Assembly (NCBI GenBank): GCA_018971775.1
Contig: JAGXAB010000001.1
Location: 179,239 to 243,238 of the forward strand
From: Cyanobacteria bacterium REEB67
Lineage (GTDB): Bacteria > Cyanobacteriota > Vampirovibrionia > Obscuribacterales > Obscuribacteraceae
Direction: 5' to 3'
Length of the DNA: 64,000 nucleotides
Shown here: positions 53,147 to 62,621 of the stretch, piece by piece
How the letters are laid out: each line of letters starts with the position of its first letter
Position numbering within the stretch: the stretch's first letter is position 1
Notes under the pieces: model-generated
The model's input: the letters and a program-made list of their open reading frames with translations, nothing else
Database searches by the model: none
What the model was told of the DNA's origin: nothing
Position numbers and translations under genes: made by a program

Positions 53147-53371
53147 GGCTTTTTTCGGCTATTTCGCACAGGCTCTCACTGTTCTTTTTCTTGATAGCGC
53201 CAATGTAACGAAACGATTGTAACGGAAAATTGCATCAGCGTTTCCGGCCTTTTGTCGTTTTGAAATGCAGCTGGCGCAAGCCTTTCCGCTGTCAATCAAA
53301 TTTTATTTTCGTCTTTACCGTTGCGCCGTTTCTTGTTGCAACGGGGTATGCGCTCACCTTCAACGTCAAGC

Positions 53372-54748
53372 CTAATAGGTCTTCAAAAACTGATGAAAGC
53401 CGTATTTACCCGCCAGTAATTGAAAAGAAACCAGATAAACAATGACGTTAAAGGCCACAAAGAAGATGATCAGCGGTTTGCCTATTTTCGCTCCAGTTAA
53501 ATAGAAACCGCCCAGCATCAGGGCGATGATTGGAATTTCGGAAGGGAAAAGATAACGTCCCTGGCCGCCGCCCAGATTTTTGGTCATGGCATAAATCATT
53601 GCCGCCACATTGCTCAGGTAGCAAGTAGAAAGTACCATCCATGTTGCTGTTTTCACTTTGCGGGCGCGGCCTTCTTCATCGGTCAAAAAGCTCATTGTCG
53701 GCAGATCCGCTTTTGTTTTTTTGAGGCCCTGCACCGCCGACGTGTTCATCACTCGGGTAATCAGCGCTTTGATGCCGCCTGCCAGGGCGGTGCCCATCAG
53801 CACCATATAGATAATATAGAGCGGCCGCCAGAGATAGATGGTCATGTAGCCGAACATGCCCCAGAAGCTAAAAATGGTCATGCGCCAGAAACTTTTTTGT
53901 TTGAGCACCGCCGAGACCGGGATATGCGGAGCGAGCGGTCGATTGTATGTTTTAGCCCAGGTGCGGAACATCGTTTGCGTGCCCAGATAGTCGCCGTCGA
54001 AAATTGCTCCTGTGCGCATAAACCACCACAGACAAGTGGTCGCTGCGATTGCGGCGGCAAGCAGAGCTTGAGCGGTCGTTTTTTTCAGGCTCTCTCGATT
54101 GAGTATGGCGGCGGCGATGAAACCAAGAGCGCAGGCGGGAAAGACAGCCAGGCCCGGGTATTTCGTCAGGGCCAACCAGCCGAGTGTCAGGCCGAGGGCG
54201 ATGCTGGTGCGTGTCTTCAGGCCTGCTTCGAGCATATTGCAGGTGAGCAGGAGGGCCAGGGCGGCCAGGCTGGCCATGACCGAATCGCAGTTGGCATAGC
54301 TGTTGACGAAAACCAATTGCGGTTGAAAAACGATAACGGCAGGCAAAGCCCAGCGCAAAAGCTTTTCGCTGGCGAAAAGTTTCTGCCCGAAGACTTTGGC
54401 ACACCACAAAAGCACCATACCTGAAAGTAAGGAGCCGAAGCGACTGCTAACCGAGATATCCACCGCCGGTGCCACCAGTCGGCCGAGGTATCCGGTCGAT
54501 ACGTGAGGTATATAGCCTAGCTGCGGCAGCGAGCCGTATACGGCCGATGGTCCCCCGGCAAGTACTTCCGATGCTTCGGGCAAGCGGCAGCCATGCTCGA
54601 CCAGGAAATTGATCACCCAGAAATGTGAGAATTCATCTGGCGCTTCCACCATCGGCACCATAAAAATCCAGGGCAGACGCGTCACAAAATAAAGGACCAG
54701 TAATAGTCCGAATATTTTTTTGTCGTTGTTTTGTGCTTCTGCTTCCAT
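53372..54748 (-). CDS. DUF2142-like polytopic membrane protein
   Basis: A 458-residue inner-membrane protein with about ten hydrophobic segments. The N-terminal loop PMVEAPDEFSHFWVIN matches the E-A-P-D-E-x-x-H pattern of DUF2142/GT-C-like membrane glycosyltransferases, where the acidic loop faces the outside and binds metal or lipid-linked sugar. A second loop (VFVNSYANCDSVMA) also fits. Such proteins add sugars to lipid carriers or cell-surface polymers; the donor and acceptor are not known here. ATG 54748 is a good start. It lies downstream of a uridine-kinase-family gene on the same strand, 36 bases apart. Confidence 0.75.
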   Translation of the reverse strand: MEAEAQNNDKKIFGLLLVLYFVTRLPWIFMVPMVEAPDEFSHFWVINFLVEHGCRLPEASEVLAGGPSAVYGSLPQLGYIPHVSTGYLGRLVAPAVDISVSSRFGSLLSGMVLLWCAKVFGQKLFASEKLLRWALPAVIVFQPQLVFVNSYANCDSVMASLAALALLLTCNMLEAGLKTRTSIALGLTLGWLALTKYPGLAVFPACALGFIAAAILNRESLKKTTAQALLAAAIAATTCLWWFMRTGAIFDGDYLGTQTMFRTWAKTYNRPLAPHIPVSAVLKQKSFWRMTIFSFWGMFGYMTIYLWRPLYIIYMVLMGTALAGGIKALITRVMNTSAVQGLKKTKADLPTMSFLTDEEGRARKVKTATWMVLSTCYLSNVAAMIYAMTKNLGGGQGRYLFPSEIPIIALMLGGFYLTGAKIGKPLIIFFVAFNVIVYLVSFQLLAGKYGFHQFLKTY

Positions 54749-54784
54749 TATTAATTGTTTGCCCGATCGATAACCGCCGCCGCT

Positions 54785-55351
54785 CTAGAGCAGGATGCCT
54801 CCGCGCATTTCTTCCCCCATCAAGACAAGATCGGCGAGATCGCGCATCGGCTCGATGTAGCGAGTGTATGCTTCTTCGACCTGCAGGCTGTGGCGAATCG
54901 TATCCATGGTCGAGCGACCCCTCTCGCTGTCTCGGCGGATGCGGCGCGCCATGCGCTGATCGATTGGTGTGTCGATAAAGATTTTTAGAGTGGCCACTTC
55001 TTGAATCGGATTGTGGAAGGAAAAAATGCCTTCGATGACGACAATCTTCTTGAGAGGGGCGGGCACGATTTGATTGCCGACGCGGGTGGCGCTGCGCATG
55101 TCATAGACCGGGATAATGGCGTCCTCGCCGGCCGCTAGTTTGAGGCAGGCCTGAGCACAGCCCTCGAGATCTATGGCGCTTGGATGGTCGAAGTCGAAGC
55201 TGCCGTCGGCCCGCGGCACAAGGTCGCTAATGTCTTTGTAAAAGCTGTCGGTGGACAAAATGGCAGCTCCGGTAAACTTCCGGGCCAGGGTCGTCTTGCC
55301 CGATCCGGAGCCTCCGCAGATGGCGATTATTTGTGCCGATTTCTTTTTCAA
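54785..55351 (-). CDS. Uridine kinase / phosphoribulokinase-family enzyme
   Basis: A 188-residue P-loop kinase. Walker A is AICGGSGSGKTTLARKF (about residues 10-26), followed by ILSTDSFYKDIS, in which an Asp binds substrate and metal as in uridine kinases, and FDFDHPSAID. The lid region is RMARRIRRDSERGRS with its conserved basic residues. It is slightly shorter than Udk (about 210), so the substrate could be uridine, another nucleoside or a sugar. TTG 55351 has AGGA about eight bases upstream. It may be expressed with the DUF2142-like gene, but the link is not obvious. Confidence 0.85.
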   Translation of the reverse strand: MKKKSAQIIAICGGSGSGKTTLARKFTGAAILSTDSFYKDISDLVPRADGSFDFDHPSAIDLEGCAQACLKLAAGEDAIIPVYDMRSATRVGNQIVPAPLKKIVVIEGIFSFHNPIQEVATLKIFIDTPIDQRMARRIRRDSERGRSTMDTIRHSLQVEEAYTRYIEPMRDLADLVLMGEEMRGGILL

Positions 55352-55521
55352 TATCTGTCCTTTTTCGTCGCCTGATCCGCTAATAAGTCTATTGGACCAG
55401 GCATATTATCCCCGGTAAGTTATTATCTTATGATGTGGATAGGAAGCTAATCGGTTTTTTTGGGCGATTGAGCGGTGCTCAGGGCAAAATGCACCAGGCT
55501 CGATCAGTTTGAGGGTTGAGT

Positions 55522-58500
55522 GTGTCCTCGAAGAACGATACTACGACTCCGATAGCGGATATTGCTTCTTTAGTTAATACTGTCGAAGCAATCATCTGGG
55601 AAGCTGATTTTGCCACTTCGCGCCTTAGTTTTGTGTCAGGGCACGTCGTCGAGCTTCTTGGCTATCCCCTGCAACGCTGGATTGATGAGCCGGGCCTCTT
55701 CGCCGAGATCTGTCATCCCGACGATTTGCCTCGTATCGGCCGGGCCAAACAGCTCGCTTCCGTGGCCGAGCCGGGCTATGAAGTAATCTTTCGCCTCAGG
55801 CACGCCGACGGCCATTATTTGTGGATGTCCGACCGTGTGGTCGTCGTCTTCGAAGCTAACGAGCCGAAGCTCCTGCGCGGGGTCACAACCGACGTTTCGG
55901 AGCGTCGGCGCATCGAGGAAGCACTGGCCCTCGTCGTCGAAGTTATCGCCGAAGCCAGCGAACTTGAAAACATCGAAGATATAAGTTTGCATTGTCTGAC
56001 CCGAATTTGTCAGCTGGGAGGCTGGTTGATCGGGCAGGCCTGGTTCCCAAGTGTCGAGGGGCAGGAGCTGAAATGCTCGAGGCTGGCATTTTTCTCCAGC
56101 GTCAGATCCGGCGCTTTTCGGGAGGAAAGCCTGGCAACTACCTTCGAATACGGTCAGGGGCTACCCGGGCAGACCGCTGTCAGTACATTTCCGATCTTTG
56201 TCGAAGATGCCACGGTCGAAGCGCGCAGTACGCTCACTTTGCTCGCCGCAAACGGTGTGCGCTCCGGCTTTGCCTTTGCCGTGCGCAACAATCAAAAAGT
56301 CCTGGCTGTATTTGAATTTTTTGGCGTCAGCAGAGTGCGCCCCGACAAATATTTTCTTAATGCCATCGAAGAAATCGGCACTCACCTGGCGGTAGTTTTC
56401 GAAAGACGTATCGCTAAAGATTTGCTTTCCTTGCAGCGCGCTCACGAGCAGATTATTCTCGATGCCATTCCCGCTCTGATTTTTTACAAAGATCGCAACA
56501 ACAACATCATTCGCGTCAACCGCGCTGTAAGCGAATTGCACGGTTATGTGCCCGAGGAAATGGTCGGCCTTTCCTGCTTTGATTTATATCCGGATGAAGC
56601 CGTCCAGTATTTCCAGGATGACCTGGAAGTGATGAATAGCGGTATTGCCAAGCTTGGTATCGTCGAGCCGCTCGTTACGCGGGGCGGCACCAAGCACTGG
56701 GTGGTCACCGATAAAATTCCCTATCGCGACGAGCATGGCGAGACTGTCGGGGTGCTCTGTTTTTGCTCGGATATCACCGAGCTGAAGCGGGTCGAAGAAG
56801 AACTCAAGGCCGCCCACGCCGACCTTGAAGATAAAGTCGCCGCGCGCACCCGCGAGCTGAATGAGGCGAATATCTTTTTTACGCTGTCGCGGGATCTGTT
56901 TTGCATCTCGAGCGTGGACGGCTATTTCAAAAAGATTAATTTTGCCTGGGTCGATAAGACCGGCTACAGCGAAGAAGAGTTGCTCTCGATACCATTTTTG
57001 GATCTCGTCCATCCCGACGATCGTGAGGCGACGATCGCTCGTATGGCTATCCTGGCCGACGGCATGCCCGTGGCCAATTTCGAAAATCGCTACATCTGCA
57101 AAGACGGCTCGATCATCTGGTTGCTCTGGAGCGGCACGCCCAATACTGCGCGCGAGTATGTCTATGCCTGCGCCTATGACATCACCGATCGCAAAAAGAC
57201 CGAGTCGGAAATGTTCGACATCAGTACTGCCCTGCAAAACGCCGTTGAAGGTATTGCTAAAGTCGACATCAATCACTGCTTCTTGTCGGCCAACCAATCT
57301 TATGCTTCATTGCACGGTATCAACACCGAAGAGATCATCGACCGCTCTATTCTCGACTTTGTCTATTCGGATGACAAAGCCAAGTTTCGCAAATGCTTCG
57401 AAGACATGCTGCGTCAAAGCAAGTCTGAAGTGGAGCTGCTCGGTCAGACCAATGAAGGCGACCTCTTCCACGAGCAAGTGACCCTGGTCAAAGTGATAAA
57501 CGTCAACGGCGACTACGACGGCTATTATATTTTCAATAAAGATATTTCCGCCCGTAAGGTTGTCGAAGCTCGCCTGCAGCAGAGCGAAGCACGCTTCAAT
57601 CAGCTGGCGGCACACTTGCCGGGCGGCATCTACCAGTATGTCCGGAGCCGAGACGGCAGCCACAGTTTCCCTTATATCAGTCCCGGTTTCGGAAACATCC
57701 TCGCCGTCAAGCCGGCCGAGGTGATGGCTAATGCTGCCGTCGTTTTTGACATGATGCACCGCGACGAGATCGACGAGCTCATGCGGCGTCAGACGTTTTG
57801 CACCGAGACCCTCTGCGATTTTGAATACGAAGGGCGCGTCAATACGGCCCGCGGCATGCGTTGGGTGCGCATCAATTCCAGTCCTGAACTCCTCGAAAAT
57901 GGTGACGTGCTCTTCAACGGATTGATGACCGATATTACCGATAAGAAGCAGGCCGAAGAGGAGATCAAAAAGCTCAATCAAGATTTGAGCGAGCGTGTCG
58001 AAAACCTGGCTAGCGTCAACAAAGAACTTGAGCTTCTGACCCGCAAATTGGAGATCGCTTTTGACGCCGCCCTCGAGGCCTCGAAGCTTAAGTCGGAATT
58101 TGTCGCCAACATCTCTCACGAGATCCGCACACCGATCTCTGCTGTGATCGGCATGTCCGAGCTCTTATTAGATACGGCGCTTACCGACGAGCAGAAGCAA
58201 TTTACCAATATGGTGCGCGACTCGGCGCAGTCGCTTTTGACAATCATCAACGATATCCTCGACTTCTCCAAAGTGGAAGCGGGCCGACTCGATCTGGAGA
58301 TCGTCAACTTCGAGCTTTTGCCCATGGTCGAAGACAGCGCCGAATTGCTCGCCGCCAATGCTCGCAAAAAAGCAATCAACCTGCTTACCCTCGTCGATCC
58401 GTCCCTGCCCTCGGCCTTGATGGGCGATCCCGTCCGCATCCGCCAGATCTTGATCAATTTGATCAGCAATGCCGTGAAATTTACTCGCGAAGGTCAGGTC

Positions 58501-60156
58501 TTTGTCAAAGTAGAAAAGCTCGAGGAAGACGAAGATACTGTTACGGTGCGGTTCCACGTCAGCGACACCGGTATCGGCATTTCCCGGGAGGCGCGTGAGC
58601 GTCTCTTCAATCCATTTGTCCAGGCCGACGGCTCGACGACGAGGAAATATGGCGGCACCGGTCTTGGCCTGTCTATCAGCAAGTTGTTGGCCGAAATGAT
58701 GGAAGGCGAGCTTGATTTTACATCTAGAGAAGGGCGCGGCTCGGCTTTTTGGTTTACCGCTCCGATGGTCAAAGGTCTCTCCGCCTCGGGGGCGGCGCCC
58801 TCCGTCGCCGAATCACAAACTCAGATGATTTTACTGGAGGGTCAGCGCGAGCCGGTACCGGTGACTGTCATGACCCCTTCGGCAACCGTCGCCGAAATAG
58901 TTTCTTGCTATCTCGGATGTTTGTCCGTGACACCGCATGTGGTGACAAAGGTGAGCGCTCTGCCTGCCGCTGTGGCTCTGCAAGATAGCGGCGACCGGCT
59001 CTTTATCCTCGACGTCGATAGTGCCGAGCTCGACCAGGAATCTGTTGACTTGATCAGTTCTCTAGCCGCACTGCCGGCGGTGCATATTATTTTCCTCGGC
59101 CATAGCGAAGAGGCTCTTGCCGATTTTGCCTTGCCCGTGGAAAAGGAGCGCTATTATTTCCTGGCAAAGCCGTTTCACCTCGCTGATCTAGTCTCGATTT
59201 GCGCCAGGTGGGCATTGCGCTCGGATACTTTTACCCGCCAGAAAGTCTCTGGCGGCGCCCAACGCATAGTCTCGGAGGGCAAGCGTCTTTCGGCCGGGAA
59301 AAATCAGCCGCTGACGCCGGCCTTTGCCAGGGTGGGCAATCGCGACGGTGCCCCCCAGGTGCTCATCGCCGAAGACAACAATGTGATGCAGGAAGTGGCC
59401 ATGCGCCAACTGCAGAAGCTCGGCTTGCGCGCCGAAGTCGTCAATAACGGTATAGCCGCAGTCGAAGCCGTCAAATCGGGCAACTATGCCCTCGTTTTTA
59501 TGGACTGTCAGATGCCGGAAATGGACGGCTACGAAGCGACTCTCTGCATACGTAAAGAAGAGGCAGTCAGTGGTGGACATGTGCCAATCATCGCCATGAC
59601 GGCATCGGCGATGAAGGGCGACCGTGAAAATTGCATCGCTGCCGGTATGGATGACTATTTGAGCAAACCGGTAAATCAAGAGCAATTGCATCTGCTCCTC
59701 GAGAAATGGCTACCGGCGCTGCTTCCCAATGTCGAGCAGATGCAGGCGATGATCAAACCGAACGGCGGAGCACGAGCGGTGGTCGCGGAAAGTCACATTG
59801 CTCAGGAAAAATCGGCACACCGGGCCGCCGCCGGTACCATCGATTTCGGGGCTCTGGAAAAGCTCTATGGCCAGATGGATTTGCCTTATTTGATTGATAG
59901 TTTCTTAATCGAAGCGGCCCAACTGACCGGCGAATTGATCGTCAAACTGGCCTCGGCCGACTATCCGGAAGTGGGCCGTCTGGCCCATCAGCTCAAAGGT
60001 CTGGCGGTTGTCATGACGGCTGCCCATATGGCAGAACTGGCCGTGGAGCTGGAAAACGAGGCCAAACGTCACGCCCACGCCCGCGCCGACGAGCTCAGCC
60101 GTGAAATCGAAACGGAACTCAAGGTGCTTACTGTTTTAATTAGCGAACGTAAGTAA
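55522..60156 (+). CDS. Hybrid sensor histidine kinase with multiple PAS domains, receiver and HPt
   Basis: A 1,544-residue phosphorelay protein without clear membrane helices, so probably cytoplasmic. In order: PAS (about 20-125), GAF (150-295), then PAS-like domains near 300-420, 445-560, 565-680 and 690-815. A short coiled coil leads to HisKA with His866 (ANISHEIRTP). The ATPase domain (about 965-1075) has NLISNAVKF, DTGIGI and GGTGLGLSI. A degenerate receiver (1105-1225, lacking the first acids) precedes a normal receiver with Asp1328 in VFMDCQMP. A C-terminal HPt carries His1489 (GRLAHQLKG). All relay steps are thus present in one chain. TTG 55516 and GTG 55522 compete; GAGGG spacing favours GTG 55522. 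Confidence 0.93.
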   Translation: MSSKNDTTTPIADIASLVNTVEAIIWEADFATSRLSFVSGHVVELLGYPLQRWIDEPGLFAEICHPDDLPRIGRAKQLASVAEPGYEVIFRLRHADGHYLWMSDRVVVVFEANEPKLLRGVTTDVSERRRIEEALALVVEVIAEASELENIEDISLHCLTRICQLGGWLIGQAWFPSVEGQELKCSRLAFFSSVRSGAFREESLATTFEYGQGLPGQTAVSTFPIFVEDATVEARSTLTLLAANGVRSGFAFAVRNNQKVLAVFEFFGVSRVRPDKYFLNAIEEIGTHLAVVFERRIAKDLLSLQRAHEQIILDAIPALIFYKDRNNNIIRVNRAVSELHGYVPEEMVGLSCFDLYPDEAVQYFQDDLEVMNSGIAKLGIVEPLVTRGGTKHWVVTDKIPYRDEHGETVGVLCFCSDITELKRVEEELKAAHADLEDKVAARTRELNEANIFFTLSRDLFCISSVDGYFKKINFAWVDKTGYSEEELLSIPFLDLVHPDDREATIARMAILADGMPVANFENRYICKDGSIIWLLWSGTPNTAREYVYACAYDITDRKKTESEMFDISTALQNAVEGIAKVDINHCFLSANQSYASLHGINTEEIIDRSILDFVYSDDKAKFRKCFEDMLRQSKSEVELLGQTNEGDLFHEQVTLVKVINVNGDYDGYYIFNKDISARKVVEARLQQSEARFNQLAAHLPGGIYQYVRSRDGSHSFPYISPGFGNILAVKPAEVMANAAVVFDMMHRDEIDELMRRQTFCTETLCDFEYEGRVNTARGMRWVRINSSPELLENGDVLFNGLMTDITDKKQAEEEIKKLNQDLSERVENLASVNKELELLTRKLEIAFDAALEASKLKSEFVANISHEIRTPISAVIGMSELLLDTALTDEQKQFTNMVRDSAQSLLTIINDILDFSKVEAGRLDLEIVNFELLPMVEDSAELLAANARKKAINLLTLVDPSLPSALMGDPVRIRQILINLISNAVKFTREGQVFVKVEKLEEDEDTVTVRFHVSDTGIGISREARERLFNPFVQADGSTTRKYGGTGLGLSISKLLAEMMEGELDFTSREGRGSAFWFTAPMVKGLSASGAAPSVAESQTQMILLEGQREPVPVTVMTPSATVAEIVSCYLGCLSVTPHVVTKVSALPAAVALQDSGDRLFILDVDSAELDQESVDLISSLAALPAVHIIFLGHSEEALADFALPVEKERYYFLAKPFHLADLVSICARWALRSDTFTRQKVSGGAQRIVSEGKRLSAGKNQPLTPAFARVGNRDGAPQVLIAEDNNVMQEVAMRQLQKLGLRAEVVNNGIAAVEAVKSGNYALVFMDCQMPEMDGYEATLCIRKEEAVSGGHVPIIAMTASAMKGDRENCIAAGMDDYLSKPVNQEQLHLLLEKWLPALLPNVEQMQAMIKPNGGARAVVAESHIAQEKSAHRAAAGTIDFGALEKLYGQMDLPYLIDSFLIEAAQLTGELIVKLASADYPEVGRLAHQLKGLAVVMTAAHMAELAVELENEAKRHAHARADELSREIETELKVLTVLISERK

Positions 60157-60215
60157 TTCCCCGGTCCGGCAGATTAGTTCTATAATTTGAGCGTTAGCGC
60201 GAAGTTTTTAACGAT

Positions 60216-62621
60216 TTGCTCAGAGCGGCCCTACTGATAGTTGTGATTTTTGTCCTGTCCGTGGCCGGTCTGTTTTTTGTCGCCCAGCGCAGTCTGCCTA
60301 CCCTGGACGGCATCGTCAGCTATCCGGAATTGTCGCGCGGCGGTGTGGTCAAATTTGACGATCGCTCCGTTCCTTATATAGAAGCCGCCACCGAACTGGA
60401 CCTCTATCGTATCCAGGGCTATGTCACAGCCCAGGACCGTCTAGTGCAGATGGACATGCTGCGCCGCAAAGCTCTGGGTGAGCTTTCCGAAGTTTTCGGT
60501 ACGCAATCCCTGGCGCAGGACAAGCTGATGCGCACGATCGGCATCAACCGCGCCGTCAAAGAAGAAATTAAAACTTTGCCGAATGAATTGCGCACCCAAC
60601 TCGAATGCTATGCGCAAGGGGTTAACACCTATATATCGGCGAACGGTGACCATCTGCCCGTCGAATTTACGCTGCTTGGCTATAAGCCTAAGCGCTGGAG
60701 CGCCGAAGACACTTTAGCCATTATCAAATACAGCCAGTATGAGCTCGACGAATCCTGGCGCCTCGACGAATTGCGCCAGAACATCCTTGATAAAGTAGGG
60801 GACAAGCTGGCCGGTCGCCTCTTCGAAAGAGTCTTTGCCGCACCGCCGGCGGTGAGCAGCATTTTTGCCGCTCATAAAAATGCCCTTGCTTCTTTGCCCG
60901 ATCAGCACATCTCGCCGATACGCGGTAGCAACGGCTGGATGGTATCATCGGCCATGTCCGACAGCAAGGGCGCTTTGATGGCTCTGGACCGGCATAATAC
61001 TTTTAATCTACCCGTCGACTGGTATCTTGTCTCGATGCGTTCGCCGACAATGCACGTCAGTGGCGCCACCATCCCCGGTGTGCCCGGTATCGTCAACGGT
61101 CGCAATGATAAAATCGGCTGGGGCATAATCGCTCTAAAGGTCGATGTCCAGGATCTCTATCTGGAGCAGTTCAGCCCGCAGCTTGAAGGTCAGTATAAAA
61201 CCCCTACCGGCTGGGCCAAGGCCGCCGAAATCATCGAAGAAATACCGGTGCGCTTCAGTGGTTCGCTTTTTGGAACATCCAATCTACTCCACAAAGTGAC
61301 CGTGACCAGGCATGGACCGCTACTCACCAGGCAGGGTGACAGCGGCGTGGCCCTTGCCTGGGTCGGCACCAGTGCTCTCGGTCATCCGGACAAGGCGACC
61401 ACCTTCCTCGAATCCATCTATCGCTTCAATCACGCCACAAACTTCCAGCAGCTGCAGTCGGCCTTGCAAAAATATGCCGGTTCGCCGATGACCTGTATGT
61501 ACGCCGACACCACCGGTAATATCGGCTTCCAGCAGGCGGGTACCATACCGATTCGCGCTAATGGCGCACGTTTCGGCCGCTACGAAAGCTGCCTTCTGAC
61601 GCCCGGCTGGACCGGCTTCGGGGATTGGACCGGCGCCATGCCCTTCGCCGAAATGGAGCACGCCTACAATCCGCCGCAAGGCTATTTTGTCGCCAACCTG
61701 CCCGCTCCCAAGAGTGACCTGCCCTTAAATGTCAATTACTATCGCGGTCAGCGCATCGACTCCGTGCTCGCCGCATACAAAAAATCCAATCAAAAAGCCG
61801 GACTGCCGGATATGGCTTCACTGCAGGCGGATCAGATGGCGCCGCTTGCGCCTGTAGTCAAAGCGGCAATCAGCGAGGCCGTTTCCCGCACCGATTTGAT
61901 CGATGTCTTCCAGATCAAAGCTCTGGAAGCCTTGAATAAATGGGATGGTACCCTGGCTGCTGACAGTGCCGGTGCGGCCATTTACGAGAGTTTCCTGCGC
62001 ACCGTTGCCCGGCGCACCCTCGAGCCGCATCTGGGCGGACCGCTCACCAGCGAGTATCTCGAGCGTTATCCGAGCTGGTCACTTTTTCTCGATCGTCTCC
62101 TGCGCGACAAAAAAGACGAATTTTTACCCCGTGAAGAGCGCACTTTTAAAAACTTCATCGTCACCTCTTTTGTGCAATCGCTGAAAGATCTGCGTATGAC
62201 CGAACACAACGACGATACCAGCGCCTTCAAATGGGGCGATCTGCACCGCGTCGACTTCGTCAATATCCTCGTCGATGCCGCGCCCGGCTTGCAGAGTATG
62301 GCGAACTTTCTCAATATCAGCGGCGCTCGCGTCGGCGGCGATCAAGACACGGTTGCCACCATGGATAGTTCACTGAAGCGCGGTAAACAACAATTTGCCT
62401 GTCGTGAAGGCTCGACCATGCGCCTGCTCGTCGATATGTCCGATGCCGAAAAGTTTTACCAGACCCTGGCTCTTGGCCAGTCCGGTAATCTTTTTTCGGC
62501 CCACCGCGCCGATCAGCTCAAAGCTTTTACTTCCCCAGCTCCAGTGCCTTTGCCCATGGCCTTTGCAAATGACTCAGAATCCAAAATTTCCCAACATCGT
62601 CTGCTCTTCAGCGACAAATAA
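60216..62621 (+). CDS. Penicillin acylase family amidohydrolase
   Basis: An exported 801-residue Ntn hydrolase that would self-process into two chains. An N-terminal hydrophobic segment (LLIVVIFVLSVAGLFFVAQ) is a signal peptide or anchor. Family landmarks are VPYIEAATELDLYRIQGYV, TAQDRLVQMDMLRRKALGEL and the cleavage/nucleophile region RGSNGWMVSS, in which Ser238 would become the N-terminal nucleophile. GIVNGRNDKIGWGI follows, as usual. Substrates range from penicillins to acyl-homoserine lactones and cannot be told here. The start is TTG 60216, with a weak ribosome site; TATAAT at 60181-60186 is a possible -10 box. It overlaps the DUF3160-like gene by 53 bases. Confidence 0.85.
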   Translation: MLRAALLIVVIFVLSVAGLFFVAQRSLPTLDGIVSYPELSRGGVVKFDDRSVPYIEAATELDLYRIQGYVTAQDRLVQMDMLRRKALGELSEVFGTQSLAQDKLMRTIGINRAVKEEIKTLPNELRTQLECYAQGVNTYISANGDHLPVEFTLLGYKPKRWSAEDTLAIIKYSQYELDESWRLDELRQNILDKVGDKLAGRLFERVFAAPPAVSSIFAAHKNALASLPDQHISPIRGSNGWMVSSAMSDSKGALMALDRHNTFNLPVDWYLVSMRSPTMHVSGATIPGVPGIVNGRNDKIGWGIIALKVDVQDLYLEQFSPQLEGQYKTPTGWAKAAEIIEEIPVRFSGSLFGTSNLLHKVTVTRHGPLLTRQGDSGVALAWVGTSALGHPDKATTFLESIYRFNHATNFQQLQSALQKYAGSPMTCMYADTTGNIGFQQAGTIPIRANGARFGRYESCLLTPGWTGFGDWTGAMPFAEMEHAYNPPQGYFVANLPAPKSDLPLNVNYYRGQRIDSVLAAYKKSNQKAGLPDMASLQADQMAPLAPVVKAAISEAVSRTDLIDVFQIKALEALNKWDGTLAADSAGAAIYESFLRTVARRTLEPHLGGPLTSEYLERYPSWSLFLDRLLRDKKDEFLPREERTFKNFIVTSFVQSLKDLRMTEHNDDTSAFKWGDLHRVDFVNILVDAAPGLQSMANFLNISGARVGGDQDTVATMDSSLKRGKQQFACREGSTMRLLVDMSDAEKFYQTLALGQSGNLFSAHRADQLKAFTSPAPVPLPMAFANDSESKISQHRLLFSDK

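Noticed and set aside
53230..53445. 71-residue frame on the + strand
   Set aside because: No ribosome site, and it runs into the 3' end of the DUF2142-like gene on the other strand.
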